From Rhodanobacteraceae bacterium (GTDB taxonomy: Bacteria > Acidobacteriota > Terriglobia > Terriglobales > Acidobacteriaceae): a stretch of 55,836 nt of DNA. The position numbers and the translations under genes were made by a program. This document shows, piece after piece, positions 8,807 to 17,458 of the stretch. The stretch is taken from positions 1 through 55,836 of the forward strand of contig JANXWZ010000108.1 in NCBI GenBank assembly GCA_025350865.1, written 5' to 3'. Under the pieces are notes generated by a model. It was not told the DNA's origin. It did not search any database and was given only the letters and a program-made list of their open reading frames with translations. Numbering within the stretch: the stretch's first letter is position 1; each line of letters opens with the position of its first letter.

Positions 8807-11800
8807 ATGAAGAACTTGATGCATCTCCCGGAAATAACGAACCTTCCATCTGCCACCAGCACAAGTTCAACCTCGTTCGCTTCCCGCTTGTGGCGGATGG
8901 TGTGGGGCGCGGCTGCCGTTCTGTTGAGCGCGACAATGATTCATGCCCAGCAGCCTGCCGCCGGCGTACGGGCGAACTACGGCAACGTGCCGCTAAGCTT
9001 TGAGGCCAACCACGGGCAGACCGATCGGCGCGTGCAGTTCTTCTCTCGCGGCGCCGGGTACGGACTGTTTCTGACTCCCGGCGAAGCGATTCTCGAGCTC
9101 GAAAACCCCGCATCTGCCGCGAAGAAGATCGGAAAGCCCTCCCCAATCGAAAGCACGACCCTGCGCATGAAGCTCTTGGGCGCAAATGCCAACGCCCCGG
9201 TGGCTGGGGCGGATGCGCTTCCCGGCCGGGCCAACTACTTTGTCGGTTCCGACAGCCGTAAGTGGACCACCGACGTTGAGACCTACAAGAAGGTCAGCTA
9301 CAGCGCCGTCTATCCCGGCATCGACCTGGTGTACTACGGCAACCAGCAACAGTTGGAGTACGACTTCGTCCTGGCACCGGGTGCCGATACCAACAAGATC
9401 GCGCTGAGCTTTTCCGGAGCCACACCCAAGTTGAATGCGCAGGGCGACCTGGTGTTTGCGTCGAAGGCGGGCGAGACGAGCTTTCACAAGCCGGTGGTCT
9501 ACCAGATGGCGGGCGAAGCTCGTGTGCTTGTCGCTGGAGCTTATAAGCTGAAGGGCCAGGAGGTCGGGTTCGAGCTGGGTTCGTATGACCATTCCAAGGC
9601 GCTGGTGATCGACCCTGTGCTGAGCTATGGAACGTTTCTGGGCGGAAGCCTCGATGATCGCGGCTTTGCGATTCAGGTCGACGCAGCCGGCAATGCCTAC
9701 ATTCTCGGCGATACCGTGTCGCTTAACTTTCCCACGGTCAACGCCTATTCCAGCGGCAACCATAATACGAGCAACGGCTGGGTTGTCTTCGTGAGCAAAC
9801 TCAACCCGACAGGCACCGCGCTTATCTACTCGACGTTCGTCGGAGGTGTCGCTGACTCGCATGGCCTCGGGCTCGCCATCGATGCCGCCGGAAACGCCTA
9901 CTTCGCGGGATACACCGGTGCGGGCGACTATCCAGTAACCGCCGGAGCCTTCCAGACCCAATGCGGGTCGAACTTCACCACCGTCAACAATGTGCTCACG
10001 CGCGTTAGCGGTTGCGGCCCCAGTGCCTCGAGCAGCGCCTTCCTGACCAAGCTTAGTCCGGCGGGGAACTCTCTTGTTTACTCCAGCTTTCTTGGAGGCA
10101 ATGCGTTCACGGGTGCTACGTCGGTCGCAGTCGATGCAGCGGGCGAGGCGTATATCGCTGGCAACACCAACTCCTTCTGCGGTGCAGGGCCATACTACCC
10201 GGCCCCATTTGCGAACCACGTCGAAGACTGCTTCCCGACCACCGCTGGTTCCTACCAGACCATGATCAATGGCGCGTTCACCCCCGGAGCTCAGATCTTG
10301 GGCTTCCTCGCAAAGTTCTCGGCCAATGGATCGGCCCTGATGTATTCCACGCTGTTCGCGGCCCCGACCAACACCGCACCAAGTGGCGGTGCTTTGACCA
10401 ACACGGTCAATGCCATTGCTGTCGATACCTCCGGCAACGCGTACATCACGGGCAACGGCGGCTATGGGCTTCCCACCACCCCCAACGCCTTCTATGTGCC
10501 GCCCGCCAATTCATCGACAATTCTTCCGCCCTATCCGGCATACGTCGCCAAGTTCGATCCCACGAAGTCAGGCGCATCTTCGCTGGTCTACAGCACGTTC
10601 CTTGGGTCTGCGGTGCAGACAGCGAACGCCTCCAACTATGCCAACACAGGGACCAGCATCGTGGTGGATGCCAGTGGTGACGCGATCGTAGCGGGCTATG
10701 CGAATGTTTGCGGCTTTCCGACCACTGTGGGTGCCTATCAGCCGAGCTTTCCGACCTCCGGCAATGGTTCCACGGGTTGCCAGGATGGTTTCGTCACCAA
10801 GGTGAATCCGACTGGCACCGGGCTGGTGTGGTCGACTTTGTTGGGTAGCGGGCGCAACGCCTCCGTTACCAACACGACGGCTAACGCGGTCGCTCTGGGC
10901 GCGAACGGCAACGTCTATGTCGCCCTCAACGCGGGTGGCGGAACCTTCCCTCTGGTGAATGCGCTGCGCACCGCAACCAGCGGCGGCTCGGTGGTTGCCG
11001 AGCTCGATTCCACCGGTAGCAACCTGCTGTTCTCCACCTACCTCGGAAGCTACGGGAGCAGCGGCTACGGCGGAACGGATGTCGCCACAGGAGTCGCTGT
11101 CGATCCGAACGGCAACATGTACGTTACGGGCAGGATGGACGCGAACACGTTGACGATCCCGACGACGCCGGGGGCGCTGCAGACCACATACCAAGGCGGA
11201 TCCTATGACGCGTTTGTCTTGAAGATCGCACCCACGATCACCAGCACCACGGCGTTAACTATCCCAACCGGAACGGTGAGCGCGGGCCAGCCGGTAGTGT
11301 TGTCGGCTAAGGTATCAGGTCCGACTGGCACGACCGCCGTTCCGACCGGCACGGTTACTTTCCTGAGCGGGAGCACAACCCTGGGCACGGGAGCGCTGTC
11401 GGCCGGCGTGGCTACCTACACAGCTCCGAGTCTGAACGCCACAACCTACACGATCACGGCCAGCTATCCCGGCGACACGAACTTCGCTGCGAGTGTCTCT
11501 GCGGCGAGCACCTTGGTGGTCAGCCCAGTTACGCCGACGGTGAGGCTGACCGCGCCAGCCACCGCGAATGCAGGCGCTTCGGTGACGCTGAGTGTCGCGG
11601 TTACGGGCGCTACTGGAACGCCGACCGGAACTGTGGTCTTCAATAATGGTGCGGCGACGCTTTCCACGCAGACACTCGCGTCGGGCGCGGCGAGCTTCTC
11701 CACAAGTAGCCTGTCCGTCGGGGCACACAGCATCACGGTCAGCTACAGTGGCGACAGTATCTTCGCAGCTGGGGTTACTGCGGCGCAGACTGTGACTGTC

Positions 11801-12607
11801 TCGCTGCTGACCCCCACTGTGACGTTGACCGCTCCGGCCACGGCAGTGGTTGGCGCGTCGGTGACGCTGGGTGTTACGGTTGCCGGAACGGGTGGCACGC
11901 CGACTGGCAGCGTCACCTTCAAGGATGGGTCGACGACGCTCTCCACGGTGACGCTGACTTCGGGCGCTGCAAGCTACTCGACGACAACCCTCGCGGTTGG
12001 TGCGCACAGCATTACGGCGAGCTACAGCGGGGATAGCACCTTTGCGGCGACGGTTTCCTCGGCGCAGACGGTGACGATCAACGTGGCACCGGCGATCACG
12101 TTTAGCGCAGTACCGGCGACGCTGACGCTGGCGCACGGAGCCACGGGTACGGTCGTCATTACCGGCACACCGGTGGGTGGCTACACCGGGACGGTGACGT
12201 TCTCCTGCGGCACACTGCCTTCGGCCGCAGCTTGTACGTTTGCTCCCACCAGCCTGGCGTTGAGCGGCAACAACGTGGCGCAGAGTACGACGTTGACCAT
12301 CACAACCAGCCTGACCGCGATGTTGGAACAGCTTCCGGGGCAGAGGATGATCCCGGGGATTGTGCTTGCGATTGTGCTGCTGCCCCTCAGCCTGACGCGC
12401 CGAATTCTTCGCGGTCGTCGCGCCGGACGAGGTTTGTTGGTGGTTTTGATGATGCTGGCTTCGCTTGGCGCGGTGGCCGGGCTCAGCGGATGTGGTTCGT
12501 CCGGTCCGACGACGATCACCACGCCGGTTGGTACCTACAGCCTCACGGTAACTGCCTCGGCTGCCAGCGGGAGCTCAACCCTCACCATTCCGATCACGGT
12601 GCAATAG
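8807..12607 (+). CDS. Giant secreted/surface protein with SBBP beta-propeller repeats and Ig-like domains
   Basis: A 1266-residue protein. A long signal sequence ends near residue 47 (IHAQQ). Residues about 60-265 form the conserved N-terminal module that precedes SBBP repeats (NHGQTDRRVQFFSRG near its start). From about 265 to 800 come SBBP-type repeats, each with an AVD..GNAYI(T/A)G core and LVYSTFLGG strands. From about 810 to 1090 there are three to four Ig-like repeats with GTPTGTVxF and HSITxSYSGDS cores. The last Ig-like domain is interrupted by two hydrophobic segments (about 1182-1200 and 1210-1228), the second ending in LSGCGSSG. Likely surface exposed; the exact role is unknown. 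It is monocistronic and ends before a bidirectional terminator. Confidence 0.88.
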   Translation: MKNLMHLPEITNLPSATSTSSTSFASRLWRMVWGAAAVLLSATMIHAQQPAAGVRANYGNVPLSFEANHGQTDRRVQFFSRGAGYGLFLTPGEAILELENPASAAKKIGKPSPIESTTLRMKLLGANANAPVAGADALPGRANYFVGSDSRKWTTDVETYKKVSYSAVYPGIDLVYYGNQQQLEYDFVLAPGADTNKIALSFSGATPKLNAQGDLVFASKAGETSFHKPVVYQMAGEARVLVAGAYKLKGQEVGFELGSYDHSKALVIDPVLSYGTFLGGSLDDRGFAIQVDAAGNAYILGDTVSLNFPTVNAYSSGNHNTSNGWVVFVSKLNPTGTALIYSTFVGGVADSHGLGLAIDAAGNAYFAGYTGAGDYPVTAGAFQTQCGSNFTTVNNVLTRVSGCGPSASSSAFLTKLSPAGNSLVYSSFLGGNAFTGATSVAVDAAGEAYIAGNTNSFCGAGPYYPAPFANHVEDCFPTTAGSYQTMINGAFTPGAQILGFLAKFSANGSALMYSTLFAAPTNTAPSGGALTNTVNAIAVDTSGNAYITGNGGYGLPTTPNAFYVPPANSSTILPPYPAYVAKFDPTKSGASSLVYSTFLGSAVQTANASNYANTGTSIVVDASGDAIVAGYANVCGFPTTVGAYQPSFPTSGNGSTGCQDGFVTKVNPTGTGLVWSTLLGSGRNASVTNTTANAVALGANGNVYVALNAGGGTFPLVNALRTATSGGSVVAELDSTGSNLLFSTYLGSYGSSGYGGTDVATGVAVDPNGNMYVTGRMDANTLTIPTTPGALQTTYQGGSYDAFVLKIAPTITSTTALTIPTGTVSAGQPVVLSAKVSGPTGTTAVPTGTVTFLSGSTTLGTGALSAGVATYTAPSLNATTYTITASYPGDTNFAASVSAASTLVVSPVTPTVRLTAPATANAGASVTLSVAVTGATGTPTGTVVFNNGAATLSTQTLASGAASFSTSSLSVGAHSITVSYSGDSIFAAGVTAAQTVTVSLLTPTVTLTAPATAVVGASVTLGVTVAGTGGTPTGSVTFKDGSTTLSTVTLTSGAASYSTTTLAVGAHSITASYSGDSTFAATVSSAQTVTINVAPAITFSAVPATLTLAHGATGTVVITGTPVGGYTGTVTFSCGTLPSAAACTFAPTSLALSGNNVAQSTTLTITTSLTAMLEQLPGQRMIPGIVLAIVLLPLSLTRRILRGRRAGRGLLVVLMMLASLGAVAGLSGCGSSGPTTITTPVGTYSLTVTASAASGSSTLTIPITVQ

Positions 12608-12628
12608 CCGCTTCGGCAACATGAATTG

Positions 12629-12672
12629 AAACTAAGATGGAGGGCCGGAAGTGCGGCCCTCCATCTTAGTTT
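12629..12672. terminator. Bidirectional terminator between the SBBP/Ig gene and fdhD
   Basis: A perfect 19-bp stem (12629-12647 with 12654-12672) closed by the six-base loop GAAGTG. The stem starts AAACTAAG and ends CTTAGTTT, so each strand has As before and Ts after the GC-rich core, as expected for a terminator that works in both directions. It lies exactly between two converging stop codons (12607 and 12682). Confidence 0.9.
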
Positions 12673-12681
12673 GGGTTGGCG

Positions 12682-13650
12682 TCAGTCGCCTGTCGCTTGC
12701 GGTTCGCGCCGGAGGATGCGCTCGGCGCCGTTGTAGATGTTGAATCGGCGGTCTCGCAGAAAGCCGATCAGCGTGATGTCGAACTGGCGGGCCACCTGCA
12801 CGGCAAGGCTGGAGGGTGCGCCGACCGCGACGACCATAGGCACACTCGCCATCAGCGCCTTCTGCAGGAGTTCGAAGCTGGCGCGGCCGGAGAGCATCAG
12901 CAGGCGGTCGCGCAGCGGGAGGCGGTCGGCGAGAAACTGCCGGCCGAGAAGCTTATCGACTGCGTTGTGGCGACCGATATCCTCGGCGGCAGCGTGCAGG
13001 GTGCCGTGGCGATCGAACAAGCCTGCGCCGTGGATGCCGCCGGTATTGCGGAAGAGCGTTTGTGCGGAGGTCAGGCTTTCGGGCAGCGAATAGATGGTCT
13101 CGGCGTCCACGGTGAAGGTGTTGCGCAGGCGGGGTGGCCCTATGGTTTGTAGGGCCAGCAAGGACGCTTTGCCGCAGATGCCGCAGCTTGAGGTGGTGTA
13201 GAAGTTGCGCTCGAGGGTCGCCACGTTGAGTTCTACCGAGGGATCGAGTTCAACTCGAACGACATTGCCGATGGAGCTGGGGGAGAGCACAGCCCCCTGA
13301 ACGGGGATAAGACACGTCGCGGATTGAGAGGGGTCGGGCGTGGCGTAATCGATGCTGACGATGTCGCTGCTTTCGCGCACGACGCCTTCGGTCATCAGAA
13401 AACCGGTAGCGAGGTGAAGGTCGTCGCCGGGCGTGCGCATGGTGACGGAGATGGACCGGATCTGACGGTGTTCGCGCGGCCCGTACATCAGTTGAATTTC
13501 GAGTGGCTCTTCGACGGCGAGAGTGTCTTCCAGAACATGGGAAGTCGAGCCTGCAACCTGATCGATCGCGACCTTTGCCGTGGCGCGCGACTGGGTCGCC
13601 TCTCCGGGAGCGTGGGGCTTGGCGGTTTCGTGCTGGAGGGTTGAGGGCAT
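12682..13650 (-). CDS. fdhD: Formate dehydrogenase accessory sulfurtransferase FdhD
   Basis: A 322-residue protein matching FdhD, which passes sulfur to the molybdenum cofactor of formate dehydrogenase. The sulfur-relay cysteines are C156 and C159 in SSCGICGK. Other family landmarks are TGGIHGAG, the DIGRHNAVDKLLG block at about 220-232, and LMLSGRASFELLQKA. The N-terminal 40 residues are variable and the true start could lie slightly downstream of 13650. It is divergent from the formate dehydrogenase gene it serves, with 233 bp between the two starts, a common arrangement. Confidence 0.94.
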   Translation of the reverse strand: MPSTLQHETAKPHAPGEATQSRATAKVAIDQVAGSTSHVLEDTLAVEEPLEIQLMYGPREHRQIRSISVTMRTPGDDLHLATGFLMTEGVVRESSDIVSIDYATPDPSQSATCLIPVQGAVLSPSSIGNVVRVELDPSVELNVATLERNFYTTSSCGICGKASLLALQTIGPPRLRNTFTVDAETIYSLPESLTSAQTLFRNTGGIHGAGLFDRHGTLHAAAEDIGRHNAVDKLLGRQFLADRLPLRDRLLMLSGRASFELLQKALMASVPMVVAVGAPSSLAVQVARQFDITLIGFLRDRRFNIYNGAERILRREPQATGD

Positions 13651-13840
13651 AGCGGTAGCGGGTTGTGGAACGGCGTCGACAGTTCAATTATGGCGCAATC
13701 GTCGCATGACTGAGCAAATACCACCCATGCTCTTGGCAGGGCATCAAAAGAAACGCTATGCTTTGCAATTGCGGGTCGAGGATCAATGCGATCTATCGCT
13801 GCCGTCGGGTATAGTGCGGAGTGGAACGTGGTATGAGTGC

Positions 13841-13864
13841 CAAGGAACGTAGGCCAGTTCCTTG
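13841..13864 (+). promoter_or_regulatory. Hairpin in the leader of the formate dehydrogenase gene
   Basis: A perfect 8-bp stem CAAGGAAC / GTTCCTTG with loop GTAGGCCA lies 20 bases before the ATG at 13884. A TATAGT sequence at 13810-13815 could be the -10 box; no convincing -35 partner was seen. The purine-rich GAGGGGG that would be the ribosome site starts inside or right after the right arm and is 13 bases from the ATG, so the hairpin could affect translation. Confidence 0.4.
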
Positions 13865-13883
13865 AGGGGGACGCAAGAAAACT

Positions 13884-16800
13884 ATGGTTGATCAGCGTGT
13901 TGCACCGCAAGCCGTGTTGGGGGCTGTTACAACCCAGGGGGAGAATGCGGTTTCGGTTTCTTTGGACGGATCGCTTGTGATGGCTCGCGCCGGCGAGGCG
14001 CTGATTGAAACCATTCTGCGGCACGAGACGATCCCCCACATCTGTTATCACTCCGAGTTGATGGGGCCGATACAAACCTGCGACACCTGCATGGTCGAAG
14101 TGGATGGGAAACTGGTGCGTGCATGCGGTGTTACCGCACGGGCAGGGATGAGCGTGGTGACGCGGTCGATTCGCGCCGTGTCGGCCCGTGCCGAGGCCTA
14201 CGACGTCATCCTCGGCAATCACATGCTTTACTGCACGGTCTGCGATAACAACAACGAGAACTGCCGCGTGCATAACGTGGCCAAGGACCTGAAGGTCGAG
14301 CACCAGGTACACGAATTCAAACCCAAGCCGTATGCGGTGGATGATTCGAACCCTTTCTATCGCTACGATCCGAGCCAGTGCATTCTATGCGGCCAGTGTG
14401 TGCAGGCGTGTCAAAACGTGCAGGTGAACGAGACGCTGACCATCGACTGGGAGCGGGAATCGCCGCGAGTGATGTGGGATGGCGGCGAACAGATTGCGGG
14501 CTCAAGCTGCGTCTCCTGCGGCCACTGCATTACGGTTTGCCCGTGCAACGCCCTAATGGAGAAGTCGATGTTGGGCGAGGCCGGCTTTCTGACCAAGATA
14601 AAGCCGACGCCGCTTAACAAGCTGATCGAGGTGGTGAAGTCGATTGAGCCGGAGACAGGATATGGGCCGATCCTGCAGGTTTCCGAGGTGGAAGCGGCCA
14701 TGCGTGAGGAGCGCATCAATCGGACGAAGACCGTGTGCACCTACTGCGGTGTTGGTTGCAGCTACGACGTGTGGACCAAGGGGCGAAAGATCCTGAAGGT
14801 CGAGCCCGGGCTGGGCGATGCGAATGCGATTTCGACCTGCGTGAAGGGCAAGTTCGGCTGGGACTATGTGAACCACAAGGATCGGTTGCAAAAGCCGCTG
14901 ATCCGCGAGGGCAGTGGCTTCCGGGAAGCGAGCTGGGAAGAAGCACTGACGCTGGTGGCGACGCGGCTGGGATCGATCAAGAAGAGGTTCGGACCGGATT
15001 CGATCGGCGTTGTGATCTCCTCCAAGACCACCAATGAAGACGGCTACGTGATGCAGAAGTTTGCGCGCACGGTGATCGGGACCAATAACGTCGACAACTG
15101 CTCGCGGTACTGCCAGTCTCCGGCAACGACGGGGCTTTGGCGTACGGTGGGCTACGGCGGTGACTCCGGATCGATTGAGGATATTGGCAAATCCGCGCTG
15201 GTGGTCACGGTTGGCAGCAATACGACAGAGAGCCATCCCGTGCTTGCGACTCGCGTGAAGCGCGCTCACAAACTGCATGGGCAGCGGCTGATCGTTGCCG
15301 ACCTGCGCAGGCATGAGATGGCGGAGCGCGCGGACATCTTCTTCCGTCCGCGGCCCGGCACCGATCTTGCGTGGCTGTGCGCAATGAGCCGGTACATGTT
15401 TGACCACGGCTATGCAAAGACCGAGTTTCTGGCCCAGCATGTGAACGGAGTCGAAGAGTATCGCAAGAGTCTTGAAGGTTTCACGATGGAGTATGCCGCC
15501 GCGATCTGCGAGGTGCCGATCGAGACACTGATCGCGGTTGCGGAAGAGATGGCTGCAGCCGAGACGATGTGCATTCTATGGGCGATGGGTGTAACCCAGC
15601 ATGTCGATGGGTCGGACACATCGACGGCGATTTCGAACCTGCTGCTGGTCACCGGGAATTACATGAAGCCGGGCTGCGGGTCGTATCCTTTGCGAGGCCA
15701 TAACAACGTGCAGGGTGCGAGCGATATGGGTGCGATGCCGGACATGTTCCCTGGCTACCAGCATGTTTCCGATGACCCTGTGCGAGCGAAGTTCGAAGCG
15801 GCTTGGGGTATGAAGCTGCCCGCCAAACGCGGCTATGACAATCATGAGATGGTCGATGCTGCATTGGAAGGCAAGCTCCGCGCTATGTATCTTGCCGGCG
15901 AGGATATGGTCGCTGCCGACGCCAACTCAAATCGTGTTGGAGAGGGCTTCAGCAAGCTGGACTTCTTCGTCGTACAGGACATCTTCTTTACCGAGACGTG
16001 CCGCTACGCCGACGTCATTCTGCCCGGTGCACCTGCGCTGGAGAAGGACGGCACCTTTACCAATACCGAGCGTCGCGTTCAGAGACTGTATCAAGCTCTG
16101 CCGGAACTGGGCGACAGCAAGGCCGACTGGAAGATCACGCAGGAACTTGCGCAGAAGATGGGCCATGCGTGGGATTACAAGCACCCAGCGGACATTATGG
16201 CGGAGATGGCGTCGCTGACGCCGCTATATGAGGGCGCATCCTTCGCCCGACTCGAAGGGTATAAGACGTTGCAGTGGCCTATCCACCAGGACGGCACAGA
16301 TGAACCGATCCTCTATCTGGATGGGTTTCACTTCCCGGACAAGAAAGCGAAGCTGTATCCGCTGGAATTTCGCGAGCCAACCGACCAGCCGAACGCGGAG
16401 TTCGATTTGTTCCTCAACAACGGCCGTGTGCTGGAGCACTTCCACGGAGGCAACATGACACACCGGGTTGCCGGAATCCATCACGAGAATCCAGAGCGCT
16501 ACGTCGAGATTTCAACGGAGCTGGCCGCAGAGCGCAACGTAGTCTCTGGGCGCTGGGTTCGGCTGGTCAGCCATCACGGAGCCGTAAAGCTGAAGGCGCT
16601 GGTGACCGATCGCGTGCAGGGCAAACAGGTGCACCTGGCGTTGACCTCGCAGGAAGGCCCGGTGAATGTGCTGACGGGCTCAATGGTGGACACCACCACC
16701 CATACGCCCGCTTACAAGGAGACTGCGATTCGCATGGAGCTGCTGCCGGAACAGGGCAACAACCCGCTGCACGCGTCGAACTTCCGCTTCTCGGGCAAGC

Positions 16801-16916
16801 GTACGCCCCAGATCGGAGTGCAGGTGGAACGGAAGTGGAAGCGCAGTGACTACAAAATGCCGGGGCTGGATACGGCCAAGGCGCAAAAGGATCTCGTACA
16901 GATCACGACTAAGTAA
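13884..16916 (+). CDS. Formate dehydrogenase alpha subunit (ForC/YjgC type)
   Basis: A 1010-residue molybdopterin oxidoreductase. Residues 30-90 are a 2Fe-2S ferredoxin domain (C54, C66, C69, C81), followed by a His-Cys3 cluster site (H113, C117, C120, C127) and two 4Fe-4S clusters (C166/169/172/176 and C209/212/215/219). The catalytic part begins with C285, C288, C292 and C319. The metal-ligand residue is Cys410 in SRYCQSP, not selenocysteine. The following residue is Gln411, where well-studied formate dehydrogenases have His. The C-terminal domain (about 860-1000) is the MopB-binding barrel. Its partner encoded 29 bases downstream is a DUF1641 protein, the same pairing as Bacillus ForC/ForE. 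No NADH-binding subunit is nearby, so electrons may go to the quinone pool (inference). Confidence 0.92.
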   Translation: MVDQRVAPQAVLGAVTTQGENAVSVSLDGSLVMARAGEALIETILRHETIPHICYHSELMGPIQTCDTCMVEVDGKLVRACGVTARAGMSVVTRSIRAVSARAEAYDVILGNHMLYCTVCDNNNENCRVHNVAKDLKVEHQVHEFKPKPYAVDDSNPFYRYDPSQCILCGQCVQACQNVQVNETLTIDWERESPRVMWDGGEQIAGSSCVSCGHCITVCPCNALMEKSMLGEAGFLTKIKPTPLNKLIEVVKSIEPETGYGPILQVSEVEAAMREERINRTKTVCTYCGVGCSYDVWTKGRKILKVEPGLGDANAISTCVKGKFGWDYVNHKDRLQKPLIREGSGFREASWEEALTLVATRLGSIKKRFGPDSIGVVISSKTTNEDGYVMQKFARTVIGTNNVDNCSRYCQSPATTGLWRTVGYGGDSGSIEDIGKSALVVTVGSNTTESHPVLATRVKRAHKLHGQRLIVADLRRHEMAERADIFFRPRPGTDLAWLCAMSRYMFDHGYAKTEFLAQHVNGVEEYRKSLEGFTMEYAAAICEVPIETLIAVAEEMAAAETMCILWAMGVTQHVDGSDTSTAISNLLLVTGNYMKPGCGSYPLRGHNNVQGASDMGAMPDMFPGYQHVSDDPVRAKFEAAWGMKLPAKRGYDNHEMVDAALEGKLRAMYLAGEDMVAADANSNRVGEGFSKLDFFVVQDIFFTETCRYADVILPGAPALEKDGTFTNTERRVQRLYQALPELGDSKADWKITQELAQKMGHAWDYKHPADIMAEMASLTPLYEGASFARLEGYKTLQWPIHQDGTDEPILYLDGFHFPDKKAKLYPLEFREPTDQPNAEFDLFLNNGRVLEHFHGGNMTHRVAGIHHENPERYVEISTELAAERNVVSGRWVRLVSHHGAVKLKALVTDRVQGKQVHLALTSQEGPVNVLTGSMVDTTTHTPAYKETAIRMELLPEQGNNPLHASNFRFSGKRTPQIGVQVERKWKRSDYKMPGLDTAKAQKDLVQITTK

Positions 16917-16945
16917 CAGGATTGATTTTCAAGGAAAGTGAAGCT

Positions 16946-17428
16946 ATGGCCGTTCCTGTTGATTTTCGTACGCTCACGCCGCCGGATTCGCGTGAAGACC
17001 TCATCCGCCAGCTGCAGGAAGCTCCTGTGAAGCATGCTGAAGCACTACTGGCGACGTATGAACTCGTGCAGCGATTGCATGACAGCGGTGTGATTCCGCT
17101 GCTGAACGGTATGCTGAGCGCTGGCGACGAGGTCGTGGCGCGCGTCGTTGATGTAGTCAGTTCCAAGGAAGCGGTCAACCTGCTGCGCGTCGCGTTGATG
17201 GCGGTGGACCTTGCGGGTTCCATGGACGTGGATAAGCTGGCACAAGCTTTGAAGCCACCGCCGAATGAGAAAGAACCCTCACTGTGGCAGCTCGGCAAGG
17301 AAGCAACCGGTAAGGACGCGCGTCGGGGTGTGGCGGCTGCCGTTCAGCTGCTTACCGTGTTTGGGGCAGCGCTTGCGGAACGATCTGCAGGCACCCAAAA
17401 GGACGCCAGCCCCAAAGAGCCAGCCTAG
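16946..17428 (+). CDS. DUF1641 protein, formate dehydrogenase partner (ForE/YjgD-like)
   Basis: Start chosen at the ATG at 16946, with AAGGA about 10 bases upstream, giving 160 residues; the in-frame ATG at 16922 lies almost directly on the stop of the upstream gene. The protein is mostly helical, with LVQRLHDSGVIPLLNGMLSAGDEVV typical of DUF1641. DUF1641 proteins accompany cytoplasmic ForC-type formate dehydrogenases and are thought to link them to the membrane quinone pool; this one is in the same operon, 29 bases behind. No iron-sulfur or other cofactor motif is visible. Confidence 0.85.
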   Translation: MAVPVDFRTLTPPDSREDLIRQLQEAPVKHAEALLATYELVQRLHDSGVIPLLNGMLSAGDEVVARVVDVVSSKEAVNLLRVALMAVDLAGSMDVDKLAQALKPPPNEKEPSLWQLGKEATGKDARRGVAAAVQLLTVFGAALAERSAGTQKDASPKEPA

Positions 17429-17458
17429 CGCCGGAGCGTTTCCAACGAAGCCGCCTGG

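Noticed and set aside
8993-10219. 408-codon minus-strand frame opposite the SBBP gene
   Set aside because: A mirror of a strongly biased, GC-rich repeat gene; no recognisable domain.
11500-12080. Tandem Ig-like DNA repeats as a possible mobile or CRISPR-like array
   Set aside because: They are diverged coding repeats of one protein with about 270-base periodicity; no spacers or conserved repeat DNA.
13730-13770. Sigma-54 promoter (TTGGCA...TTGCA) before the formate dehydrogenase
   Set aside because: The spacing between the GG and GC elements is wrong.
15087-15140. Selenocysteine in the formate dehydrogenase
   Set aside because: The metal-ligand codon is TGC (Cys); there is no in-frame TGA or SECIS-like structure.
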